7,513 nucleotides of DNA. It comes from Spirochaetales bacterium. GTDB taxonomy: Bacteria; Spirochaetota; Spirochaetia; ARS1246. Numbering within the stretch: position 1 is the first letter of the stretch; every line of letters starts with the position of its first letter. Location: NCBI GenBank assembly GCA_016930115.1, contig JAFGHN010000158.1, forward strand, positions 1-7,513. Direction: 5' to 3'. The translations under genes and the position numbers were made by a program. Shown here one piece after another: positions 1-6,816 of this stretch. Below the pieces are notes generated by a model. That model was not told where the DNA came from, made no database searches, and saw only the letters and a list, made by a program, of their open reading frames with translations.

Positions 1-950
1 AGCGAATCAAGATGTTCCGTGACGTCCTTCCGTACATCCTCCGGGGTTCCTCTTGAGAGAGGGAAGGTGATATCGATATTTCCCATAAGCGCGATGTCTG
101 TGCCGTATTGACGTCTTACTGCGTAGATATCGTTGCAGTTTGGCTGTAACGCCTGGACCGCGTCGCACCCGAGACGAATGAGGAAGGGGATCACATCATC
201 GAGCCTGCCGCAGGAATGAAATACCGTCGCGGCATTCCTTCCGGCGAGGGGTTCCATCACCGTCCGCATTCTCGGCAACCACTGTTCCTCAAACCAACAA
301 GGACTTACCATGAGGCCGGTCGTGTGTGCGAGATCATCGGCGATCATGACAAGGGGAAGCCCCTTCTGTACGAAAAGCCGGGCCAGCTCGCGCTCGAACT
401 CGGTGTAGAAGTCCATTATCTTCAGGAAGAGCGCGGGATCTTCGAGTATTGCGATAAGCGAGTCTTCGAGCCCCATGGCGAGCTGACTCAACCAGAAAGG
501 CCCGTCAAGCCGCCCGGAGACACCTACCGAAGTACCGCGCACCGCTTCGAGACACTCGTCGATCACACTGCGTGCTCCGAGAAGCCACTCGTGCCTCAGC
601 CCATCCAGATCAACGCGGTCAAGGTCGTCCCGGTTTTTTACCGTTCCGCCGATGTAGGTGGTGGAGCCGTCTTCTTCAGTCCGCCACCTCTCACCGATAC
701 CCCGCAACTGACCAAAACCTCTCGCGATAGGAGTGTAGATCGCATCCATGCCGGTCATCAACGCCAGCCTTACCGCGTCCTCGACCGGTAGCAATGATGA
801 ACGGACTTTCTTCCCGACAAAGTGCTCAACGCTTCTCGCCTCAATCCCGAGCTCCCAGTTGGGAACACGATCGGTCTTTTCAAAGCGGAGTGCTTTGAGG
901 AGGCGGTCAAGGTTTGAGTCCGGAACAATGCCAAAATCGTTTGTTTTCAC
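1..950 (-). CDS. URO-D superfamily protein, methyltransferase-like (3' end cut by window)
   Basis: The first 316 codons are present with no stop before the window edge, so the C-terminus is missing. The protein opens with a helix leading into an R-V-P-N-W-E segment (residues 28-33). It then has a D-D pair at 205-206 before a G-L-M-V-S-P stretch, an F-H-S-C-G-R motif with His245 and Cys247, and M-G-N-I-D at 289-293. This is the PF01208 layout. His and Cys in H-x-C-G match the zinc ligands of MtaA/MtbA-type methylcobamide:thiol methyltransferases; their third ligand, a C-terminal Cys, would lie outside the window. The R-Q-A-G-R segment of true HemE is absent, so haem synthesis is unlikely. The chosen GTG start (950-948) overlaps the TGA of the upstream gene, with AAGGTG eight bases before it. 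The likely role is cytoplasmic methyl transfer or a related reaction; the substrate is unknown. Family assignment is secure, function is not. Confidence 0.88.
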   Translation of the reverse strand, partial: MKTNDFGIVPDSNLDRLLKALRFEKTDRVPNWELGIEARSVEHFVGKKVRSSLLPVEDAVRLALMTGMDAIYTPIARGFGQLRGIGERWRTEEDGSTTYIGGTVKNRDDLDRVDLDGLRHEWLLGARSVIDECLEAVRGTSVGVSGRLDGPFWLSQLAMGLEDSLIAILEDPALFLKIMDFYTEFERELARLFVQKGLPLVMIADDLAHTTGLMVSPCWFEEQWLPRMRTVMEPLAGRNAATVFHSCGRLDDVIPFLIRLGCDAVQALQPNCNDIYAVRRQYGTDIALMGNIDITFPLSRGTPEDVRKDVTEHLDS

Positions 951-1819
951 AAGTGAGACACCTTCAAGGTTTCAGTCAGATATCTGCAGTTGATACCGAT
1001 TTTGTCTTCTACAGAGCCTTCTCCTTCGTTGGGGCGCGGCGGATCGAGATCGAGGGTGATCCATCCATTGTAGCCTCGCTCATTCAGCATGGCCCAAATC
1101 GCCGGATGGTCGACGCCGCCGGCGCCCAGGTCCTTGTACAGAATTTCCTGCGCGTGCATTTCCCGTGTCGGTGTCGGGCCGGTGTAACCGCGATACGACG
1201 CCTTCGAGTCTTTCCAGTGGACGGCGGCCAGCCGGTCATAGTAATCGTCGATAAGCTGGACCGGATCGCCTCCGCCAAGGTTGAGTTGCGCGGTATCGGG
1301 AATCCAGGACACTATATCCGGATCGGTCTGATCGAGAAGGGCGCGGACTTCCTCGGGTCTCTCGATCGGCCCCCAGATATGCGGGTGCGGGGCGATCGTC
1401 ACACCCATCTCAAGCGTTCGCTTGCCGATTTCCGTTATGGTTTCCGCAATCGCCTTAATATCATCCGCCGTCGTTCCTTTCTCCGGACGGCTTCCCATGT
1501 TGATCTTGAAGTGGGTGCAACCAAAGACCTTGAGAAAATCGCGGCAGAAAGCGACGTGGTCCGCGACTGTTTCTTTCCGTTTTGACCGGTCGATGAACTC
1601 AACCGACTGACCGGGGCCGCCGTTCGATGCGGTAATGAGCCGTATGCCGTGTTCGTCGAGGAGGTCCTTCAAAGCCTGCGGCTTGTCGAGCCAGCCGGTC
1701 AGCCAGCCGCGGTATGGTTCGACACCCGGCAGGCCGTACTTGGCGATCAGCTTCGCGGATTCGGCGGTAAAAGCTCCGAAAATGGCGCCTCCCATGGCAA
1801 AGTGGATGTTTGATTTCAT
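947..1819 (-). CDS. Sugar phosphate isomerase/epimerase-like TIM-barrel protein
   Basis: This 290-aa protein has the length and motifs of the PF01261 (xylose isomerase-like, AP endonuclease 2) family, which includes IolE and many sugar isomerases and epimerases. In order it shows G-V-E-P-Y-R near residue 32, A-S-N-G-G near 64, H-P-H at 145-147, P-D-T-A-Q-L from 174, V-H-W-K-D at 200-204 and G-W-I-T-L-D-L-D at 252-259. Asp175, His201 and the last-strand acid are the expected divalent-metal ligands. That last acid is Asp257 here, whereas Glu is common in the family. There is no signal peptide, so it is cytoplasmic. The ATG at 1819-1817 is preceded by a full AGGAGGT four bases upstream. It is the first gene of an operon with the URO-D-like gene, with a GTGA overlap. 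The exact substrate cannot be read from sequence. Confidence 0.9.
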   Translation of the reverse strand: MKSNIHFAMGGAIFGAFTAESAKLIAKYGLPGVEPYRGWLTGWLDKPQALKDLLDEHGIRLITASNGGPGQSVEFIDRSKRKETVADHVAFCRDFLKVFGCTHFKINMGSRPEKGTTADDIKAIAETITEIGKRTLEMGVTIAPHPHIWGPIERPEEVRALLDQTDPDIVSWIPDTAQLNLGGGDPVQLIDDYYDRLAAVHWKDSKASYRGYTGPTPTREMHAQEILYKDLGAGGVDHPAIWAMLNERGYNGWITLDLDPPRPNEGEGSVEDKIGINCRYLTETLKVSHL

Positions 1820-1831
1820 GATGACCTCCTA

Positions 1832-1863
1832 TTGTGCGAACCGATACCCGCATAATAGCACAA
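1832..1863. repeat. Inverted and direct repeats over the operon promoter
   Basis: TTGTGC (1832-1837) and GCACAA (1858-1863) form a 6-bp inverted repeat flanking the minus-strand -10 region and predicted start. The heptamer AACCGAT occurs twice in direct orientation at 1839-1845 and 1864-1870, 25 bp apart. The position would suit a repressor or activator site, but the arms are short and chance cannot be excluded. Confidence 0.3.
1852..1860 (-). promoter_or_regulatory. Extended -10 promoter for the isomerase/URO-D operon
   Basis: On the minus strand the sequence TGCTATTAT is an extended -10 element: TG, one base, then TATTAT, which matches five of six consensus positions. No good -35 lies at 16-18 bp spacing, which is acceptable for extended -10 promoters. 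Predicted initiation near 1845 would give a leader of about 26 nt carrying the AGGAGGT site at 1824-1830. Prediction from sequence only. Confidence 0.5.
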
Positions 1864-1882
1864 AACCGATCTGCTACGGGAG

Positions 1883-1906
1883 CCGGCTTCCAAATTGCCC
1901 AGCCGG
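1883..1906. repeat. Inverted repeat over the -35 of the U32 promoter
   Basis: CCGGCT (1883-1888) and AGCCGG (1901-1906) are perfect 6-bp inverted arms separated by 12 bp. The gap contains the -35 hexamer TTGCCC, so a protein bound here would compete with RNA polymerase. This is a possible operator, with low certainty because of the short GC-rich arms. Confidence 0.3.
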
Positions 1907-1923
1907 ATAATTAGCTATATATT
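1895..1923 (+). promoter_or_regulatory. Promoter for the U32 gene
   Basis: TTGCCC (1895-1900; four of six -35 positions) is followed by exactly 17 bp and TATATT (1918-1923; five of six -10 positions). The predicted start near 1930 gives a leader of about 14 nt that still contains the AAGGTG ribosome site at 1934-1939. It diverges from the minus-strand promoter about 35 bp away, so the two genes may share control. Confidence 0.55.
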
Positions 1924-1943
1924 ATCGGCGTTGAAGGTGATAG

Positions 1944-4649
1944 GTGAAGCCTCCCAAAATTCTTGCCCCCGCCGGTGACGTAACGGCATTCAAGGCTGCC
2001 CTCCTCGCCGGCGCTGATGAAATATACTTCGGGCTCCCCAAGTTTAACGCACGGATGAACGCTGCGAATATAACCGTGAAGGATCTCGGACATCTTATGC
2101 GGTTGGCGCACTCCCGCGGCACGAGGGCTTTCCTTACAGTCAACGTACTCTTTGCGGAAAACGAACTGGATGAGGTCATCAGGACGGTGGGGCTTGCCCT
2201 CGATGAGGGAGTTGACGGCTTCATCGTTCAGGATTACGCCGCATTTCCTGTGCTGCTGCAGGAATTTCCCGGTGCGGAGCTTCATGCTTCCACACAGATG
2301 ACCACTCACAACAGAGGTCAGGTGTCGCTGCTCGCCCGTCTCGGCGCAAGCCGGGTTAATCTTTCCCGCGAGCTGACGCTTAGTCAGATAGAGCACATAA
2401 CACATCACGCCCACCGGATCGGTATCGGGACTGAAGTGTTTGTGCACGGAGCGTACTGCATTTCGTTTTCCGGGCAGTGTTATATGAGCTCTTTTATCGG
2501 AGGGCTTTCCGGTAATCGCGGTCTGTGTTTCCAGCCCTGCCGTCGAAGGTATTTTTGCGAGGGCGGCGGCTCCTGGCCGGAGGCCGCCCAAGGAGCGGTT
2601 GACGGCGGACCCGTGCGATGGGCGGACCCCACGGCGGCCGATAGTCCGGCGCCGCGCGCCTCGGAGTTCCCGCTCAGCCTGAAGGATAACAGCGCGCTTC
2701 CGTACGCACCGGCGCTCGTCGCGGCGGGAGTGGACAGTCTCAAAATAGAGGGGCGCATGAAAAACGCCCACTACGTGTACAACGTTGTCCACGCCTGGCG
2801 GCGGCGCCTCGATTCGATAGCGGCTGGAGGAAAGGACACGGGAGAAGACGACCTCCTGTTTGAGGTTTTCAACCGCGGGTTCACCGCCGGTTATCTCGAG
2901 GGCGCGGTATCAAAAGGTATGTTCGGGGATACGCCGTTCGACCATTCGTTACCGGAGATCGGTCGCGTGGAGCGGTTCCATGCGGGGAAGATGATGCTCA
3001 CGGTGTCTCCGGTACGAGAGAAAGCCGCGGGTGCGGGAAAACGACCGGTGCGGGGCGATTCTCTGACTGCTGCCGGCGCACCTGATGCCGTGCCGCCAGG
3101 CGCGGAGATCATGATCGTGAGCCCGACGAACCGCCGCCGCTGCAGGGCGCAGTTGCTCTCTGTGCGTACCTCTCCGTCGAAACCCGCGCAGGCGGGAAGC
3201 GCCGACCTTTACATAAAGATCCTGAACAAACTGGAAGACCGGATTCAGCCCGGCGACATCGTCCTGTGGAACCGCAGCGCGCAGAAAGCTCATGAAATTG
3301 CGGCGCGCGCGGATGAGCTTGACCTTGAACCTTTGAAACTCGAAGTCTCGGTGACAGGTTCCCTGGGGACACCGCTTGAGGCGGTCTTTCGAACAACCGC
3401 CGGGGGCCGGGACGCCGTGGCCCGGATAGTCAGCACAACGGTGCTCGAGCAGGCAAGCCGAGCGCCGCTGACCGTTGATGACCTGAAACGGCAGTTCGGA
3501 AGGCTGGGCGGAACGATGTTTGCTCTCGAAGGTGTGACCGATCGCGGACTTGCGCCTGATCTTTTTCTCCCGGTGAGCGAGTTAAACACGATGCGCCGTT
3601 TGGCCGTAATTTCGTTGGAACAGTCACTCCTGCCGGCAGCGCGCGTCGCCGCCGGGGCAGGCACCACTGCTATCGGCGCAATTGGCGTTGTCGCCGCCGC
3701 GAGCGCCGATGTACCGAAGACGTCAGCGGAGGACCGAGACGCCCTTCGCCGGACGGGGGCGATCAGCTTGCTGGTTTCCCGCCCGGAAGACGCGGAAGAA
3801 GCGGCCGGTCTGCTAGAAACTGGGGACCGCATCGTTCTTGAGGTGGGCTGCGCCGCCGAGTTCCCGCAAAGGGGTTCGTTTATTCCCTATTTTCCGCTCA
3901 TAACTACTGACGATGTTATAACCGATTATAAAAAACTTATGGAAAGGCATGATCGATCGGTAATCAATAACGCCGGGCTTATCAGTTTTTCGGAGGATCC
4001 GGCGGAAGCGATCGGGGCGAAATGGATCGCCGGTCCCGGTTTCAATCTTACCAATTCCAGGGCGGTGGGAGCTATGGCGAAAGCCGGCGCTGCCGGTGGC
4101 TTTCTCTCCAACGAGCTCAGTCGTGACCAGTTACTCTCAGCGTTGCAAGGTATGCGGTTGCTAGAGAAAATGGAAGTCTGGGTTCCGGTGTTCGGCCCTG
4201 TCTCGCTGATGACGACGATGCAGTGTCTTTCGCAAACGTGCAGCAAGGCCCATCAGAACGCCCAATGCCTCACCTCATGCGGTTACTCTGCCGAGTTGTC
4301 CGATGAAGCCCGGAATCGGTTTCATGTGATCAAGCGCCCGTGGTCCTACACAACGATATATAATGCGCTTCCACTCGCTCTTCCGCGTGCAATCGCGGAC
4401 CTGATACGCGACGTGGATTACTTTGTCGTCGACTTTCGGAGACTCCCACCGCTTGAGCTTTCATCCTCCGGGAGGGCAGAAATCCTCCGGATTTTTCTGA
4501 CGCTCCGGAAGATTGCCCGTAGAAGTGGGGCCGGCGGTAATCTGGACTCGGCTTCATCGCGTGCGTCGGATGAGATAAGGAGCATTGTCGGAGATACGAC
4601 GTGGGGCAACTACCGCCGCGGGCTTTCAAGCGGCGACAAGGCGAACTAA
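1944..4649 (+). CDS. U32 family protein, long form with DUF3656-like domain (probable RNA hydroxylation factor)
   Basis: This 901-aa protein starts L-A-P-A-G-D, as U32 proteins do. It carries the family signature at residues 164-183 (E-V-F-V-H-G-A-Y-C, then S-G-Q-C), G-N-R-G-L-C-F-Q-P-C-R at 190-200 and K-I-E-G-R-M-K at 267-273. Cys172, 179, 195 and 199 match positions that bind an Fe-S cluster or are essential in relatives. Residues about 460-560 fit DUF3656 (G-S-L-G-T-P-L, L-G-G-T, P-V-S-E-L-N). The C-terminal part (about 600-901) has C761, C766, C775 and C779 and an I-Y-N-A-L-P-L segment seen in long U32 proteins. Known relatives RlhA and TrhP hydroxylate 23S rRNA C2501 and tRNA U34, and UbiU/UbiV act in ubiquinone hydroxylation. 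A similar RNA role is inferred; the old collagenase label is doubtful. GTG at 1944 is the first possible start, since an in-frame TAG lies directly before it, and AAGGTG is four bases upstream. Residues 206-243 look like a Gly/Ala/Pro-rich insertion. Confidence 0.93.
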   Translation: MKPPKILAPAGDVTAFKAALLAGADEIYFGLPKFNARMNAANITVKDLGHLMRLAHSRGTRAFLTVNVLFAENELDEVIRTVGLALDEGVDGFIVQDYAAFPVLLQEFPGAELHASTQMTTHNRGQVSLLARLGASRVNLSRELTLSQIEHITHHAHRIGIGTEVFVHGAYCISFSGQCYMSSFIGGLSGNRGLCFQPCRRRYFCEGGGSWPEAAQGAVDGGPVRWADPTAADSPAPRASEFPLSLKDNSALPYAPALVAAGVDSLKIEGRMKNAHYVYNVVHAWRRRLDSIAAGGKDTGEDDLLFEVFNRGFTAGYLEGAVSKGMFGDTPFDHSLPEIGRVERFHAGKMMLTVSPVREKAAGAGKRPVRGDSLTAAGAPDAVPPGAEIMIVSPTNRRRCRAQLLSVRTSPSKPAQAGSADLYIKILNKLEDRIQPGDIVLWNRSAQKAHEIAARADELDLEPLKLEVSVTGSLGTPLEAVFRTTAGGRDAVARIVSTTVLEQASRAPLTVDDLKRQFGRLGGTMFALEGVTDRGLAPDLFLPVSELNTMRRLAVISLEQSLLPAARVAAGAGTTAIGAIGVVAAASADVPKTSAEDRDALRRTGAISLLVSRPEDAEEAAGLLETGDRIVLEVGCAAEFPQRGSFIPYFPLITTDDVITDYKKLMERHDRSVINNAGLISFSEDPAEAIGAKWIAGPGFNLTNSRAVGAMAKAGAAGGFLSNELSRDQLLSALQGMRLLEKMEVWVPVFGPVSLMTTMQCLSQTCSKAHQNAQCLTSCGYSAELSDEARNRFHVIKRPWSYTTIYNALPLALPRAIADLIRDVDYFVVDFRRLPPLELSSSGRAEILRIFLTLRKIARRSGAGGNLDSASSRASDEIRSIVGDTTWGNYRRGLSSGDKAN

Positions 4650-4651
4650 CA

Positions 4652-4675
4652 GGCAGCACGAGGAGCTCGTGAGCC
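4652..4675. terminator. Hairpin between convergent genes, possible two-way terminator
   Basis: CACGAG (4657-4662) and CTCGTG (4666-4671) pair perfectly around a GAG loop, and outer GGC/GCC bases can add three pairs. It fills most of the 31-bp gap between the U32 stop and the permease stop, where transcripts from both sides would end. No T-run follows on either strand, so it is not a classical intrinsic terminator. Confidence 0.35.
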
Positions 4676-4680
4676 GTCTG

Positions 4681-6126
4681 CTAAGCGAGAACGAGCGCGA
4701 GCGCCGCGAGAGAAGCCGCGAGCACCAGCGGGGTAATACGAAGACCAACGGAGAGGAAATCGCGGTAACTCACGTTGATACCTTTTTTGTCGAGAATGCG
4801 CCTCCACATAAGCCCCGCGAGAGCTCCCATAACCGTGAGGTTTGCGGCGAGATTGCTCGCGATCACCGTCGCAAATCCTGCAGCCCTCGCGGCGGACTGA
4901 GACACTCCCGCCATTCCGTCGGAAGCCAAAGTGATTGCCCGTGAGACAAATATCGACATCGGTTGATTGACTATCAGGTTAGCGAGAATCGCCGAAAACG
5001 AGCCTGTCCGCATAATGACTGAGACGTTTGTTCCAGTCGCGAAGAGCCAATCAGCCGCAAGCGCTCCGGCGCCTTCTGCAGTAATACGGTCAACCAGTAC
5101 GAAACAAGCGACGATAAACGGCAGGATCTTCCATGGCACCCGCATATGCGCCAGATAGAGATCGTTATCCAGCCGCGGGATCAACTGAAGCTCCTTTTCG
5201 TCCTCCGCCGTAATTTGCGGCTCGCCGAGCGTGGCCCCCGGCATCAAGCGGGCACGGTGCTTTCTCCCGTTTTGCGAACGGGCACGAAAACGGCGGGCGG
5301 CGTAGTAAACCGTAAATACCGTGTCTTCGAGTGTAAATACCCCGGCGGCGAGCGCTGCGACAAGCCAGAGCTCAACCCCCGTTCGCTCGGCTATGACAAA
5401 GAAAACGAACATAACAGCCAGCAGGACAGCGCTGATCCCGGCATCGGCCCAATTCCGCACGCTGAACATGGAATCCGGGTGGAGCTCGATACGGTGCGGC
5501 AGTTTTGAACGGAAGACAAGAAGGAGCAAAACCAGGTTGAGCACGAATGCGGTAAGCGTGGGGAGCCACATAACTTGAAGATATGGCACGAAACCGATTC
5601 CGAGAAATCCGGCGATGATGATATTGGTTGGGTTTCCAACGACGAGGAGCATGCTTAAGGTGTTGGCGCCGAAAAACTGAGCAAAGAGAAGCGGCCGTAC
5701 ATCGACTTTCGCGTGCTTTCCGACGTAAAAAAGGATAGGCGTAAGGGTCAGAATGACGATGTCGTTGGAGGTGAATACGGTCAGGAACGACGCAAGGAGG
5801 TAGACCACCACGATGAGCCTTCGGCCACTGCCTCCGAAGGCCACCACGAGGTGATAGGCAATGAAATCGAACAATCCGGTGATATCCGTGCTTGTGCTCG
5901 CATAAGCGACGCAGAAAAAAAGCACGATGATTTTCCAGGCGCTGTTTCCATTTGATGCAAAAAGAGATTGGGCTACGTTCTCAAAACTGATCACGCCAAG
6001 AATCAGAAGGCCGCCCAGCACCAGCAACGGGACCGTTGCCGGCCCAAGCTCTAAATAACGCCCTATTCGTACAGGTCGAACGGCTGAAGCCACCACAATC
6101 GCAAGCGCAACAAGCAGAAAGGCCAT
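4681..6126 (-). CDS. ArsB/SLC13-like (ion transporter superfamily) membrane permease
   Basis: This is a 481-aa hydrophobic protein with about ten or more membrane segments in two halves. The first half has a hairpin-like T-S-N-D-I-V-I-L-T-L-T-P-I (119-131) and G-N-P-T-N (164-168). The second half has L-A-N-L-I-V-N-Q-P-M-S (381-391) and S-N-L-A-A-N-L-T-V-M-G-A-L-A (424-437). Such paired N-D and N-P motifs are typical of the ArsB, NhaD, CitMHS and DASS transporters. The halves are joined by a charged cytoplasmic loop (about 277-330), Arg/Lys-rich then acidic. The substrate could be arsenite, a carboxylate or another anion; no arsenic-resistance partner lies beside it, so no gene name is given. 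ATG at 6126 is the only ATG, GTG or TTG in frame after a TGA at 6189-6187. It lacks a clear ribosome site, fitting the leaderless promoter found there. Confidence 0.9.
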   Translation of the reverse strand: MAFLLVALAIVVASAVRPVRIGRYLELGPATVPLLVLGGLLILGVISFENVAQSLFASNGNSAWKIIVLFFCVAYASTSTDITGLFDFIAYHLVVAFGGSGRRLIVVVYLLASFLTVFTSNDIVILTLTPILFYVGKHAKVDVRPLLFAQFFGANTLSMLLVVGNPTNIIIAGFLGIGFVPYLQVMWLPTLTAFVLNLVLLLLVFRSKLPHRIELHPDSMFSVRNWADAGISAVLLAVMFVFFVIAERTGVELWLVAALAAGVFTLEDTVFTVYYAARRFRARSQNGRKHRARLMPGATLGEPQITAEDEKELQLIPRLDNDLYLAHMRVPWKILPFIVACFVLVDRITAEGAGALAADWLFATGTNVSVIMRTGSFSAILANLIVNQPMSIFVSRAITLASDGMAGVSQSAARAAGFATVIASNLAANLTVMGALAGLMWRRILDKKGINVSYRDFLSVGLRITPLVLAASLAALALVLA

Positions 6127-6132
6127 CGCCAG

Positions 6133-6161
6133 ACTATAGCCGAGCGCTCGTGCGGTGACAA
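6133..6161 (-). promoter_or_regulatory. Strong promoter placing +1 on the permease start codon
   Basis: On the minus strand TTGTCA (6161-6156, five of six -35 positions) is followed by exactly 17 bp and TATAGT (6138-6133, five of six -10 positions). Six bases, CTGGCG, separate the -10 from the ATG at 6126. Standard sigma70 spacing therefore puts +1 on the A of ATG, giving a leaderless transcript. The lack of a Shine-Dalgarno site before this ATG agrees. Confidence 0.6.
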
Positions 6162-6224
6162 GCTGCCGCAGCCTCTCCGTTGTTCTTCACTAGTGCCGCG
6201 AGATACCTGCACTGCGCTTCTTCC

Positions 6225-6246
6225 GCCGGCGGTTCGGGTCGCCGGC
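6225..6246 (-). terminator. GC-rich hairpin after the DUF4256 gene
   Basis: GCCGGCG (6225-6231) and CGCCGGC (6240-6246) form a perfect 7-bp stem with an 8-base loop. It begins eight bases past the stop codon of the DUF4256 gene in the direction of its transcription. No T-run follows, so it may be a weak terminator, a 3'-end stabiliser or a pause site. The rest of the 6127-6254 gap holds the permease promoter and only very short open frames. Confidence 0.4.
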
Positions 6247-6254
6247 CGACATTC

Positions 6255-6800
6255 TTATACTCTCAGCGCGCCGCGGAAACCTCTGGCGGCGTAGTAAGAT
6301 GATGCTCCGTTGTGATACAAAAAGACGTGGTTGTAGCGGTGATCTCCAAAGATCGCGCCGCCGAGTTTTCTGATTTCGGAAGGTGTTTTCAACCAGCTCG
6401 AAGTCTTCGTATCGAAATCACCAAGTGTCTGCAACTCCCGGTATTGTTCCTCCGTTAAAATCTCGATACCGATGGCGGCTGCCATATCCATGGCGGTGTC
6501 TTTTGGCTGATGCTCTTTCCTTGATTCCAGCGCCTTACGGTCGTAACAGACGTTTCTACGGCCTTTCGGGCTCTCAGCCGAACAATCATAAAAGATGTAT
6601 TCGCCGGTTTCTTTATCATAACCGACAACATCCGGTTCGCCGCCGGTTCTTTCCATTTCCTTGAGAGATCGAAGCTTCCCGGCATTAGCGTCCAGTCTGG
6701 CTTGCACTTTCGCCCATTCGAGCCCTTCATGACGGTTGGTATTCCTGTCAAATCGGGCTTTCAGTATTTCGAGTAGCTCTTGGCTTTGTTCTGTTTTCAT
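6255..6800 (-). CDS. DUF4256 domain protein
   Basis: The 181-aa protein matches the DUF4256 family along its full length, and its size is near what is usual for the family. Recognisable blocks are R-H-E-G-L-E-W (23-29), T-G-G-E-P-D-V-V-G (52-60), Y-D-C-S-A-E-S-P-K-G-R-R (71-82), D-T-K-T-S-S-W-L (130-137), L-G-G-A-I-F-G-D (147-154) and the C-terminal Y-H-N-G-A-S-S-Y-Y-A-A-R-G-F-R-G (162-177). No signal peptide or membrane segment is seen, so it should be cytoplasmic. The family has no established biochemical function that I know of. The many conserved His, Asp, Arg and Cys residues would suit an enzyme or nucleotide-binding role, but this is speculation. ATG at 6800-6798 follows a GAGGTGA ribosome site. 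Three hand-counted 60-base stretches are about 50-53% GC. Confidence 0.88.
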   Translation of the reverse strand: MKTEQSQELLEILKARFDRNTNRHEGLEWAKVQARLDANAGKLRSLKEMERTGGEPDVVGYDKETGEYIFYDCSAESPKGRRNVCYDRKALESRKEHQPKDTAMDMAAAIGIEILTEEQYRELQTLGDFDTKTSSWLKTPSEIRKLGGAIFGDHRYNHVFLYHNGASSYYAARGFRGALRV

Positions 6801-6816
6801 CTCTCACCTCTATCGA

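Noticed and set aside
1..950. Uroporphyrinogen decarboxylase (HemE) for haem synthesis
   Set aside because: The N-terminal R-Q-A-G-R motif of HemE is missing, and the H-x-C-G motif instead matches the methyltransferase-like branch of the superfamily.
914..1585. A 223-codon open frame on the plus strand
   Set aside because: It runs opposite the isomerase gene, whose protein shows clear family motifs; the plus frame shows none and lacks its own promoter or ribosome site.
1911..2792. A 293-codon open frame on the minus strand
   Set aside because: It lies wholly antisense to the well-supported U32 gene and its translation has no family-like motifs; long shadow frames are common in GC-rich DNA.
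4614..4635. CGCCGC/GCGGCG stem as a terminator of the U32 gene
   Set aside because: It lies inside the coding region before the stop codon and has no T-run; the hairpin at 4657-4671 is better placed.
1944..4649. Annotation as a secreted collagenase or peptidase
   Set aside because: No signal peptide is present, and the best-studied U32 proteins work with RNA or quinone hydroxylation; the protease label rests on older, limited evidence.
4681..6126. Naming the permease arsB
   Set aside because: The fold fits the wider ion transporter superfamily, but there is no arsR, arsC or other arsenic gene nearby and no substrate-specific motif I can rely on.
6139..6254. Small protein or frameshifted N-terminal extension between the DUF4256 and permease genes
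   Set aside because: One frame reads plausibly for about 40 residues but has no start before a late GTG (18 codons); another gives only 20 codons from an ATG at 6252. The permease N-terminus already begins with a proper membrane segment.
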